Source: an uncultured Spirochaetales bacterium (GTDB taxonomy: Bacteria; Spirochaetota; Spirochaetia; Treponematales; Treponemataceae). From it: 5,745 nucleotides of DNA. Each line of letters begins with the position of its first letter. Positions within the stretch are counted from its first letter, which is position 1. The stretch covers positions 1 through 5,745 of the forward strand of contig CAMGSV010000158.1 in NCBI GenBank assembly GCA_946061495.1, read 5' to 3'. Positions 1 to 5,737 of this stretch are shown here, in pieces. Under the pieces are notes generated by a model, which worked only from the letters and a program-made list of their open reading frames with translations, was not told the DNA's origin and ran no database searches. The position numbers were made by a program, and so were the translations under genes.

Positions 1-38
1 AGAGATATTGTTTGTTTTTATGATTTTCTATTCTCACC

Positions 39-67
39 TTGACTTTTGACTGATTTAATTTTATCAT
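39..67 (+). promoter_or_regulatory. Sigma70-type promoter for leuCD
   Basis: The -35 box TTGACT (39-44, 5 of 6 consensus) and -10 box TATCAT (62-67, 5 of 6) are separated by exactly 17 bases in an AT-rich stretch. The start of transcription would fall near 74, giving a leader of only about 33 bases, too short for a leader peptide, T-box or attenuator. A second TTGACT copy lies at 46-51, and a perfect TATAAT lies at 81-86 but has no convincing -35 box upstream. Bases 1-38 are T-rich and show nothing else I can name. Confidence 0.65.
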
Positions 68-107
68 TGCTGAACCATTTTATAATAATTTTTACAGGGG
101 ATACTGT

Positions 108-1412
108 ATGGGAAAGACTATCGCCCAAAAGATTTTTGACGCCCACGTGGCGGAAAAGCCTTTTTCTGACACCTGGGTTCTTAAGCTGGACCGGGTTTTT
201 TGTCACGAAATCACCACGCCGGTGGCCATCGCCGACCTGGTGGAAAAAAAGAAGGACCGGGTCTTTGATCCGTCCAAGATAAAGGTGGTCATCGACCACG
301 TCACTCCCGCCAAGGACTCAAAGACGGCCCTCCAGGGCAAGATGCTGCGGGACTGGGCCCATCGCAACAAGATCAAGGACTTCTTCGACATCGGTGCCAA
401 TGGTGTCTGCCACGCCATCTTCCCGGAGAAGGGCTACGTGCGTCCCGGTTACACCGTCATCATGGGGGACAGCCACACCTGCACCCACGGAGCCTTCGGC
501 GCCTTTGCCGCCGGTGTGGGAACCACCGACCTGGAGGTGGGCATCCTGAAGGGGGTCTGCTCCTTTAAGGAGCCCAAGACCATCAAGTTCCAGCTGGAAG
601 GAAAGCTGGCTCCCGGTGTCTTCGCCAAGGATGTGATTCTCTTCATCATCTCCCAGATTGGTGTCAACGGAGCCACCAACTGCGTCATGGAATTCGCCGG
701 CCCCATTGTGGATGCCATGTCCATGGAAGCCCGCATGACCATCTGCAACATGGCTGTGGAGGCGGGAGCCACCAGCGGCATCTGTATGCCCGACATGACC
801 ACGGTGGAGTACCTGTGGCCCTTCATCAATGATGAATTTGCCTCCAAGGAGGCTGCCCTGCAGGAGTACCGCCAGTGGGTCTCCGATGCAGATGCCCAGT
901 ACGAGAAGGTCTATACCTTCGACCTGTCCACGTTGGAGCCGGTGGCCACCTTCGGCTACAAGCCAGACCAGGTGAAGCCCATCCGGGAATTCGCCGGGAC
1001 AAAGGTGGACCAGGTGTACATCGGCTCCTGCACCAACGGACGCATCGAGGATCTGCGTGCCGCTGCCGCTGTCCTTCGGGAGGCGCTGGACCAGGGAAAG
1101 ACCATGCCGGTGGGTGTTCGGGGAATTCTTTCTCCCGCCTCCACCACCATCTACAAGAAGGCCATGGAGGAGGGGCTCATCTCCACCTTCATGGAATTCG
1201 GCTTCTGCGTCACCAACCCCACTTGCGGCGCCTGTCTGGGTATGAGCAACGGAGTGCTTGCCGAGCACGAGGTCTGTGCCTCCACCACCAACCGCAACTT
1301 CAACGGCCGCATGGGAAAGGGGGGCATGGTGCATCTCATGAGCCCTGCCAGTGCCGCCGCCACCGCCGTGGCTGGAACCATCACCAACTCATCAATGTAC
1401 AAGGAGGGCTAG
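108..1412 (+). CDS. leuC: 3-isopropylmalate dehydratase-type hydro-lyase, large subunit
   Basis: This is the catalytic large subunit (434 aa) of a cytoplasmic two-subunit [4Fe-4S] isomerase of the aconitase superfamily. With LeuD, this family normally interconverts 2- and 3-isopropylmalate in leucine synthesis. The length fits the HacA/LeuC (archaeal-like) branch. Visible landmarks are DHVTP (63-67), GDSHTCTHGAFG (120-131), and the cluster ligands C308 in GSCTNGR and C373/C376 in PTCGACLG. The ATG at 108 is preceded by AGGGG (96-100) at a 7-base spacing, directly after the promoter. leuD starts one base after the stop. The family assignment is firm. Whether the substrate is isopropylmalate, homoaconitate, dimethylmalate or a relative cannot be read from this subunit, and leuA and leuB are absent from the window. 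Strong use of C-ending codons suggests good expression. Confidence 0.93.
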   Translation: MGKTIAQKIFDAHVAEKPFSDTWVLKLDRVFCHEITTPVAIADLVEKKKDRVFDPSKIKVVIDHVTPAKDSKTALQGKMLRDWAHRNKIKDFFDIGANGVCHAIFPEKGYVRPGYTVIMGDSHTCTHGAFGAFAAGVGTTDLEVGILKGVCSFKEPKTIKFQLEGKLAPGVFAKDVILFIISQIGVNGATNCVMEFAGPIVDAMSMEARMTICNMAVEAGATSGICMPDMTTVEYLWPFINDEFASKEAALQEYRQWVSDADAQYEKVYTFDLSTLEPVATFGYKPDQVKPIREFAGTKVDQVYIGSCTNGRIEDLRAAAAVLREALDQGKTMPVGVRGILSPASTTIYKKAMEEGLISTFMEFGFCVTNPTCGACLGMSNGVLAEHEVCASTTNRNFNGRMGKGGMVHLMSPASAAATAVAGTITNSSMYKEG

Positions 1413-1413
1413 G

Positions 1414-1947
1414 ATGAAGCAGTTTGGAGGGCAGGTTCTTTTTCTTGACCGATCTGACATCAACACCGACGAGATTATCCCCGCCAAGTATCTGACGGAG
1501 ATTTCAAAGCAGGCTCTCAAGCCCTACTTGCTGGAGGATCTGAAGCTGGATGGCTTTGATCCCAAGGCCGATGTTCCCGGAAAGAAGGTTATCATCACCA
1601 GGGAAAATTTCGGCTGTGGCTCCTCCCGTGAGCACGCTCCCTGGGCGCTGGAGGTGAACGGTATCTACGCTGTGGTTGCTCCCAACTTTGCCCGCATTTT
1701 CCGCCAGAACATGTACAACTGCGGAATGCTGGCCATTGAGCTGCCTGAAAATGACATCGAGGATATTTTCCGCACCTTTGCCGATAAGGACACCGAGTGC
1801 AGCATCGTCATCAACGAGGACGATACCGCCAAGGTGAAGCTGATTTCCGGCAGCCTCTCAAAGAGCTACCATTTCAAGCTCGCAGGCTTTGAGAAGGCTC
1901 TCATCGAGAATGACGGCTGGCTGGGCTACGCCGAAAGCAAGTACTAG
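1414..1947 (+). CDS. leuD: 3-isopropylmalate dehydratase-type hydro-lyase, small subunit (LeuD/DmdB family)
   Basis: This 177-residue swivel-domain subunit completes the active site of the LeuC-type enzyme encoded just upstream. It shows NTDEIIPAKY (17-26), the substrate-binding GCGSSREHA (67-75) and NCGMLAIEL (102-110), all typical of short, archaeal-like LeuD proteins. The start at 1414 is set by AAGGAGG (1401-1407), which lies inside the end of leuC at a 6-base spacing; an upstream in-frame ATG at 1351 lies within leuC and has no such site. The specificity loop after the first motif reads YLTE (26-29). From memory, characterised methanogen enzymes have YLRT (homoaconitase) or YLVY (isopropylmalate), so the substrate is less certain than the fold. 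Isopropylmalate remains the default; 2,3-dimethylmalate or another methyl-substituted malate is the alternative. Confidence 0.92.
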   Translation: MKQFGGQVLFLDRSDINTDEIIPAKYLTEISKQALKPYLLEDLKLDGFDPKADVPGKKVIITRENFGCGSSREHAPWALEVNGIYAVVAPNFARIFRQNMYNCGMLAIELPENDIEDIFRTFADKDTECSIVINEDDTAKVKLISGSLSKSYHFKLAGFEKALIENDGWLGYAESKY

Positions 1948-1970
1948 CTCTGGGAGGCAGCAGCAATTTC

Positions 1971-2006
1971 AATGGGGGCCATTCCGCTTTGCGGGCTGGC
2001 CCCATT
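1971..2006 (+). terminator. Strong hairpin between leuD and the HD gene; possible weak terminator or mRNA-processing element
   Basis: The outer stem pairs 1971-1980 with 1998-2006, with one bulged G. An inner CCGC-TTT-GCGG hairpin (1984-1994) sits inside it. The structure is GC-rich and stable, starts 23 bases after the leuD stop and ends 28 bases before the HD-gene start. Only a short, C-broken run (CCTTTAT) follows, so it does not look like a full intrinsic terminator. No promoter is visible between it and the next gene, which favours partial termination or protection of the leuCD mRNA 3' end. Confidence 0.45.
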
Positions 2007-2034
2007 CCTTTATCCATACCGTCACGGAGGAGCT

Positions 2035-2676
2035 ATGATTTCATTGGAAGAGATTCAGCAGACATTGAATTGTTCTGGAACGGGAGCCTTGCCCCAACGG
2101 CTCCAGCGTCAGCTGGTTTTTATTGCCGAGGTGGACAAGATGAAGTCCATTGTCCGCCGCACCCTCCTCATAGATGGCTCCCGGCGGGAGAACGATGCCG
2201 AGCATTCCTGGCATCTTGCCCTCATGGCCATCATCCTTGAGGAATATGCCGTGGAGCCGGTGAATCTGGGCAGGGTTCTGGCCATGGTGACGGTCCACGA
2301 CCTCATCGAGATTTACGCCGGCGACACCTTTGCCTTTGACGTTGCCGCCAATCAGGACAAGGTCCAGCGTGAGGCGGCTGCGGCGGAAAAACTTTTCGGC
2401 TTGCTGGACCAGGACCAGGGGAGGCAACTGCGTCAGTTGTGGGAGGAATTTGATGCCATGGATACCGCCGACTCCCGGTTTGCCGCCAGCTTGGATCGAA
2501 TCCAGCCCTTTATGCACAATGTCCTCACCGACGGCCACACCTGGAAGCTGGGGGCTGTCACCAAGGATCAAGTCTACCACCGCATGGCTCCAGTGAAGGT
2601 GGGAACTCCCGCCCTGTGGCCCTGGCTGGAAGCCCAGGTGGCGGCCGCCATAGTGAAGGGCTACATAAAGGAGTAG
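2035..2676 (+). CDS. HD-domain phosphohydrolase, YfbR/HDDC2-like (probable 5'-deoxynucleotidase)
   Basis: This 213-residue soluble protein is a probable metal-dependent phosphohydrolase. The HD metal-site residues are in order: H57 (in DAEHSW), H88-D89 (in TVHDLIEIYAGD, with E92 and D97 behind) and D154 (in SLDRIQPF). This spacing matches the HD_3 group containing E. coli YfbR, which removes phosphate from deoxynucleoside 5'-monophosphates, and human HDDC2. Nucleotide substrate is inferred from the family only. The start at 2035 is chosen because GGAGG (2026-2030) precedes it at a 4-base spacing (GGAGGAGCT overlaps the ideal site). An in-frame ATG at 1972 would add 21 poorly conserved-looking residues encoded by the intergenic hairpin. 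It follows leuD by 87 bases with no promoter seen, so it probably shares that transcript. It has no evident metabolic link to leuCD. Confidence 0.85.
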   Translation: MISLEEIQQTLNCSGTGALPQRLQRQLVFIAEVDKMKSIVRRTLLIDGSRRENDAEHSWHLALMAIILEEYAVEPVNLGRVLAMVTVHDLIEIYAGDTFAFDVAANQDKVQREAAAAEKLFGLLDQDQGRQLRQLWEEFDAMDTADSRFAASLDRIQPFMHNVLTDGHTWKLGAVTKDQVYHRMAPVKVGTPALWPWLEAQVAAAIVKGYIKE

Positions 2677-2683
2677 GGTAGGC

Positions 2684-2738
2684 AAAATAAAACCCCATGC
2701 TGGTAGTTTTCACGTAAGGAAAACACCTCATGGGGTTT
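2684..2738. terminator. Bidirectional intrinsic terminator between convergent genes
   Basis: AAACCCCATG (2690-2699) pairs perfectly with CATGGGGTTT (2729-2738). The interior continues as GGT/ACC (2702-2704 with 2725-2727) and GTTTTC/GAAAAC (2706-2711 with 2719-2724), closing a 7-base loop with only small bulges. Read on the minus strand, the stem runs into TTTTATTTT, a good U-tract ending the HMA-like gene, 20 bases after its stop. Read on the plus strand it is followed by the weaker TTTGTCTAT, 13 bases after the HD-gene stop. Confidence 0.85.
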
Positions 2739-2757
2739 GTCTATAATGGGTGGCTTG

Positions 2758-2967
2758 TCAGGCTAGCACTTCCAGTCCTGCTCCGGCAATAGTCTGATTG
2801 ATGGAATCCTCCACACCCCCAAAGCTTTCGTCAAAGTCAACCAAGACTTGGGCCTTCATGGCACTGGCGGTACAGGAGGTGACACCAGGAATGGCGGAAA
2901 CAGCCTGGTTTATGGCTTGTTCTCCACCTTCGTCAATCAGTCCCGCAACGTAGATTCTTTTCTGCAT
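2758..2967 (-). CDS. Small HMA-fold-like protein lacking the metal-binding CxxC
   Basis: This 69-residue cytoplasmic protein has the beta-alpha-beta-beta-alpha-beta pattern of heavy-metal-associated (CopZ/MerP-like) domains: strand about 3-10, helix 14-26, GVTS strand at 28-31, strand 39-46 (AQVLVDFDES), helix 51-62 and a final strand LEVL. The length and the PGV, VDFDES and IAGAGLEV segments fit that family. However, the GMxCxxC metal loop is replaced by GLIDEGG (9-15), with Asp and Gly where the two Cys should be. The only Cys is C32, in the second strand. Copper or other soft-metal carriage by the usual site is therefore unlikely, and the function is unknown. The ATG at 2967 is preferred over a GTG at 2973 because the GTG overlaps the ribosome-binding site. 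It is a single gene ended by the shared terminator. Confidence 0.8.
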   Translation of the reverse strand: MQKRIYVAGLIDEGGEQAINQAVSAIPGVTSCTASAMKAQVLVDFDESFGGVEDSINQTIAGAGLEVLA

Positions 2968-2972
2968 GGTCA

Positions 2973-2977
2973 CTCCT
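2973..2977 (-). promoter_or_regulatory. Ribosome-binding site that fixes the start of the HMA-like gene
   Basis: On the minus strand AGGAG occupies 2977-2973, 5 bases ahead of the ATG at 2967-2965. The alternative GTG (2973-2971) overlaps this site, so the protein should begin MQKRIYV rather than two residues earlier. Confidence 0.75.
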
Positions 2978-2995
2978 GTAGTTTTACTCTAACTA

Positions 2996-3024
2996 AAGAT
3001 ACTTCATTTTGTTCTTTTCATCAA
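2996..3024 (-). promoter_or_regulatory. Candidate sigma70-type promoter for the HMA-like gene
   Basis: On the minus strand TTGATG (3024-3019) and TATCTT (3001-2996), each 4 of 6 to consensus, are separated by 17 bases. Transcription would start near 2988, leaving a leader of about 20 bases before the ATG at 2967. The position after a 160-base AT-rich gap downstream of rlmN supports a separate promoter. Read-through from rlmN is also possible because I see no terminator after rlmN. Confidence 0.4.
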
Positions 3025-3049
3025 GGTTGAAAGATGAAAATACAATCGG

Positions 3050-3086
3050 TTTACTAAATCTTTTATACTGTTTTATAGCAAGTAAA
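3050..3086 (-). repeat. Small inverted repeat enclosing a 10-bp tandem repeat upstream of the HMA-like gene
   Basis: TTTACT (3050-3055) and AGTAAA (3081-3086) are inverted copies 25 bases apart. Between them TTTTATA recurs exactly one helical turn apart (3061-3067 and 3071-3077). This could be an operator or UP-like element about 26 bases upstream of the candidate -35 box. The AT-rich composition makes chance a real alternative. Confidence 0.3.
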
Positions 3087-3127
3087 TATGAATAGTTCCC
3101 GTTACAGAGGCTGGATATGGGGAGGAC

Positions 3128-4207
3128 TTATTGTGTCTTTCCCAGCTGTCCGCACGCCCCGCCAATCTTCCTTCCACGACGGTGTCGCAGGGTGACATTG
3201 AGGCCAGCTCGCTCCAGCTGGAGAATGAATTCCTTGCATTCCTTGGCAGAAGGCTCCTGAAAAGGCAGCCCCTCCACGGGATTCCAGGGAATCAGGTTTA
3301 TGTGGCAGTTCAATCCCCGTGCGAATTCCACCAGACGGCGGGCGCTTTCTGTACCAGTGTTTTGTCCTGCCAGCAGGGCTGCCTCCAGGGTACAGCGGCG
3401 ACCAGTTTTCGTGGTGTAGTAGGCGATGGCCTCCTTCAATTTTTGCAGTGGATTTCCTGTTGTGACGGGCATCAGCTGCTCACGGAGCGCAGGATCTGCA
3501 GTGGTGAGGGAGACGGCGAGACGGAGGGCAGGTCCATTGTCCGCCAGGTCATGAATGCCGGAGATAATGCCGCAGGTGGAAAGTGTGATACGTCTGCCGG
3601 AAAGATTTCTGCCCTCTGGATGGGTCAAAACGGTCACCGCCTTCCTGATGGCATTCAGGTTCAGCAGCGGCTCGCCCATTCCCATGAACACGATATTGTC
3701 CAGTTTGCCCACCTCTTCCTCCAAAAACTTGAATTGCTCCACAATTTCTGAGGGGCTGAGATTGCGACTAAAGCCCAGCTGCCCTGTCTGACAGAAGGCG
3801 CAGGCCATGCCACAGCCAACCTGGCAGGAAACGCAGGCAGTTTTCCGGCCATCCTTGTCCGTCAGCAGCACTGTTTCCACACATTTTCCGTCCTGGAGGG
3901 TCAGCTGAAGCTTCACGGTGCCATCAGGATCCACCAGTTTCTGGCTTACGTGGGAGGAACGAATGCAGCAGGTCTGTTCAAGCTGGTGTCGCATAGTTTT
4001 GGGGATGTTCTGCATTTGGGAAAAGGAAGTGATGCCGGAGGAAATCCATTTGAACAGCTGCATTCCCCGAAAGGCGGGACTGACACCTGGCAACTGGGCC
4101 AGCTCCTCCGGCAATAATCCGGCAAGGGCTTGAAGCTCCAAGCCGGCCTGAAGGGTTTGTCTCTGGTTCTCCAGACGGCTGCCTTCAGGTCTTTGGCATT
4201 CGCTCAT
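3128..4207 (-). CDS. rlmN: Dual-specificity 23S rRNA/tRNA adenine-C2 methyltransferase RlmN
   Basis: This 359-residue radical-SAM enzyme should methylate C2 of A2503 in 23S rRNA and A37 in certain tRNAs, supporting translational fidelity. The [4Fe-4S] ligands are C132, C136 and C139 in the CxxxCxxC motif. C125, seven residues earlier, and C352 in ACGQL match the catalytic Cys pair (118 and 355 in E. coli RlmN). GMGEPLLN (175-182) is the SAM-contacting GEP segment, and NLIPWNPVEG (304-313) is the family signature. The N-terminal PAFRGMQLFKWI (44-55) belongs to the RNA-binding accessory domain. The start at 4207 gives the usual family length. It lies 2 bases after the stop of the TPR gene and has no clear ribosome-binding site, so translational coupling is likely. 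Upstream in-frame codons lie inside the TPR gene and are not chosen. C128, where most relatives have Ser, is an extra Cys beside the active centre. Confidence 0.95.
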   Translation of the reverse strand: MSECQRPEGSRLENQRQTLQAGLELQALAGLLPEELAQLPGVSPAFRGMQLFKWISSGITSFSQMQNIPKTMRHQLEQTCCIRSSHVSQKLVDPDGTVKLQLTLQDGKCVETVLLTDKDGRKTACVSCQVGCGMACAFCQTGQLGFSRNLSPSEIVEQFKFLEEEVGKLDNIVFMGMGEPLLNLNAIRKAVTVLTHPEGRNLSGRRITLSTCGIISGIHDLADNGPALRLAVSLTTADPALREQLMPVTTGNPLQKLKEAIAYYTTKTGRRCTLEAALLAGQNTGTESARRLVEFARGLNCHINLIPWNPVEGLPFQEPSAKECKEFILQLERAGLNVTLRHRRGRKIGGACGQLGKTQ

Positions 4208-4209
4208 AC

Positions 4210-5379
4210 TTAGTACTGGTTGGAAAGAATCTTGTCCAACATCTCGTTGACAGACTGACTTCTGATTCCCTGGCGATGAAAACTCTCCAGCACCTCGATG
4301 GCCTGGGTTCGACGGTTCATCTTCATGTAGCAATCGGCCAAATCGATGTAGAACCGATAGTTTCTGGGATCTGACTGGATCAGGCGGGAAAGGCTGTTGG
4401 CTGCGTCCTCGTACTTCCCGGTACTCTTGCTGATAAGAGCCAGTCCCAGCACTGCGTAAAGGTCAAACTCAATGTCCAAGGCCTTGTTGTAGTACTCCAC
4501 AGCCTTGTCGTAGTCACCAGTGCTGCGGTAGGCATCACCAGCTCTGGTGAGGATAACCTTGTTGTTGGCGTCCTTCTCCAGAATCTTGTTCCAGTACTCG
4601 ATGGAGCGGAACTGCTGGTTCATGCCACGGTAGCAGTCGGCCAGACCGAAGAGGGCATAGAAGTTGTCCGGCTCCACCTCCAGGGCCCGCTCAAAGTAGT
4701 AGACGCCCTTTTCGAAGGTCTTGAGCTTGCGGTGGCAGTTTCCAATGGAGGTGAGGACACGGATGTCGGCGTTGCGCTCGTTCAGCTCCAGCATCCTGGT
4801 CCAATAGTACAGCGCATCCCGGTATTCCTTGAAATCGTAGTGGAGGTGGCCCAGTCCGATGAGGGCGTAGGCATTGTTTTCCTCCATGTCAAGAACTCGC
4901 AGATACAGCTGCTTGGACTTCTTGAACTCACGGATTTTGCGGTAGGCGTCTGCCACACGGGTCAATACGGTGATGTTGCGGTCATCATGAATCAGGTACT
5001 GCTCCCAGATGTCGATGGCCTTGTGGTACTGGTTCAGAGCCTTGTAGCAGTCAGCCAGTCCGAACAGGGCATAGTTATTGGATGCATGGTAGTTCAAGCA
5101 CTGGGTGTAGTACTTGATGGCATCCCGGAAATGATTTTGCTTTCGTTCCGCATCTCCCAATCCCACCAAGGCATAGTTGTTGTTTTCTTCCAAATCAAGG
5201 ATGGAACGGAAGGCTTCATTGGCCTCCTCAATGCGATTATCCTTCAGGAGACTGTAGCCCCTCTTGGACAGCTCAGCAATCTCAGCAGCCTTTGAATCTT
5301 GTGAAGAATGCTCATGATGTGACATCAATGGGTCATTGAAATTTTCAGGTACAGCAGTTGTTGCGGAAAAATTTTCCAT
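4210..5379 (-). CDS. Tetratricopeptide-repeat protein with about ten TPR units
   Basis: This 389-residue protein is a nearly pure TPR solenoid, so it should be a protein-binding scaffold; its partner is unknown. A polar, repeat-free N-terminus (1-33) has no signal peptide or membrane segment, suggesting a cytoplasmic location. I count units beginning near residues 34, 68, 102, 136, 170, 206, 240, 274, 307 and 341, followed by a short capping helix. YALxGL-type units (units 2, 3, 5, 7, 9) largely alternate with VLT-type units (4, 6, 8), so pairs 3-4, 5-6 and 7-8 form a 68-residue super-repeat. Unit 5 carries two extra residues. The ATG at 5379 follows the upstream stop by 13 bases. AGAGG (5394-5390) overlaps that stop codon, at a 10-base spacing. 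It ends 2 bases before rlmN. Similar proteins are familiar to me from treponemes, but I cannot confirm orthology. Confidence 0.9.
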   Translation of the reverse strand: MENFSATTAVPENFNDPLMSHHEHSSQDSKAAEIAELSKRGYSLLKDNRIEEANEAFRSILDLEENNNYALVGLGDAERKQNHFRDAIKYYTQCLNYHASNNYALFGLADCYKALNQYHKAIDIWEQYLIHDDRNITVLTRVADAYRKIREFKKSKQLYLRVLDMEENNAYALIGLGHLHYDFKEYRDALYYWTRMLELNERNADIRVLTSIGNCHRKLKTFEKGVYYFERALEVEPDNFYALFGLADCYRGMNQQFRSIEYWNKILEKDANNKVILTRAGDAYRSTGDYDKAVEYYNKALDIEFDLYAVLGLALISKSTGKYEDAANSLSRLIQSDPRNYRFYIDLADCYMKMNRRTQAIEVLESFHRQGIRSQSVNEMLDKILSNQY

Positions 5380-5392
5380 TTTTACTATTCCT

Positions 5393-5737
5393 CTATTCTA
5401 TGATTAGTTTAGAAATTAAGGCTGCAATCTTTTGGAAAAGAGCCTCCGATTTCCTCTCATTGTGAGCTAGTAAATAAAGCTTCAGTGCATCCAATTCCCT
5501 GTTCTGGGTGATATAAACATCTGCTACACGGGTAAGACCATCTGAATATCCTGTGGTCATAAAAATCCGACGGGCCTGTTCTATATCTCCTTGGTTGAAC
5601 AAGACATTGCCCTTCCTGTTAAGCGTGACTTTTCGCTCGGACGTAAGGGGCGAGGCAGGCTTTTCTGTGGTTTTGATAAAACCAACAGTTCCAGTTCCTT
5701 GAAACTTCTCAAATACCTTTTCTAAATCCTTATCCAT
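5393..5737 (-). CDS. Small TPR-like protein preceding the large TPR protein
   Basis: This 114-residue protein has no signal peptide. Residues 1-33 are polar and low in structure. Residues 34-100 look like two degenerate TPR units: RKGNVLFNQGDIEQARRIF (41-59) has helix-pair spacing, and LTRVADVY (68-75) differs by one residue from LTRVADAY (139-146) in the next gene. The two proteins probably share ancestry or act together, but no function is recognisable. The ATG at 5737 is only 8 bases from the window edge, so its ribosome-binding site is not visible and an upstream start cannot be excluded. The promoter of this three-gene operon also lies outside. Bases 5738-5745 contain nothing assignable. 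Confidence 0.7.
   Translation of the reverse strand: MDKDLEKVFEKFQGTGTVGFIKTTEKPASPLTSERKVTLNRKGNVLFNQGDIEQARRIFMTTGYSDGLTRVADVYITQNRELDALKLYLLAHNERKSEALFQKIAALISKLIIE

Noticed and set aside
81..86. A perfect TATAAT as the main leuC promoter
   Set aside because: No -35 box stands at 16-18 bases upstream, and the start would fall almost on the ribosome-binding site; the 39-67 pair is better.
1..107. A leucine leader peptide, T-box or riboswitch upstream of leuC
   Set aside because: The predicted leader is only about 33 bases, with no room for such an element and no Leu-codon run.
318..1334. A 338-codon open frame on the minus strand opposite leuC
   Set aside because: It is the mirror of leuC's GC-rich third positions. 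The product is low-complexity (rich in Gly, His, Asp and Val), has no ribosome-binding site and matches no family I know.
875..1417. A 180-codon plus-strand frame overlapping leuC
   Set aside because: It is a frame-shifted reading of leuC with Arg/Gly/His-rich content; the true frame carries the three cluster cysteines.
1972..2034. A longer N-terminus for the HD protein starting at 1972
   Set aside because: The nearest purine-rich site is 14 bases upstream, the added residues are encoded by the hairpin, and the ATG at 2035 has a close ribosome-binding site.
2041..2685. A 214-codon minus-strand frame opposite the HD gene
   Set aside because: The plus-strand frame has intact HD-site residues and a good ribosome-binding site; the opposite frame has neither and would run into the terminator region.
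3131..3751. A 206-codon plus-strand frame opposite rlmN
   Set aside because: It is antisense to conserved RlmN motifs and has no recognisable domain.
4732..5295. A 187-codon plus-strand frame opposite the TPR gene
   Set aside because: Its apparent repeats are reflections of the TPR periodicity on the other strand.
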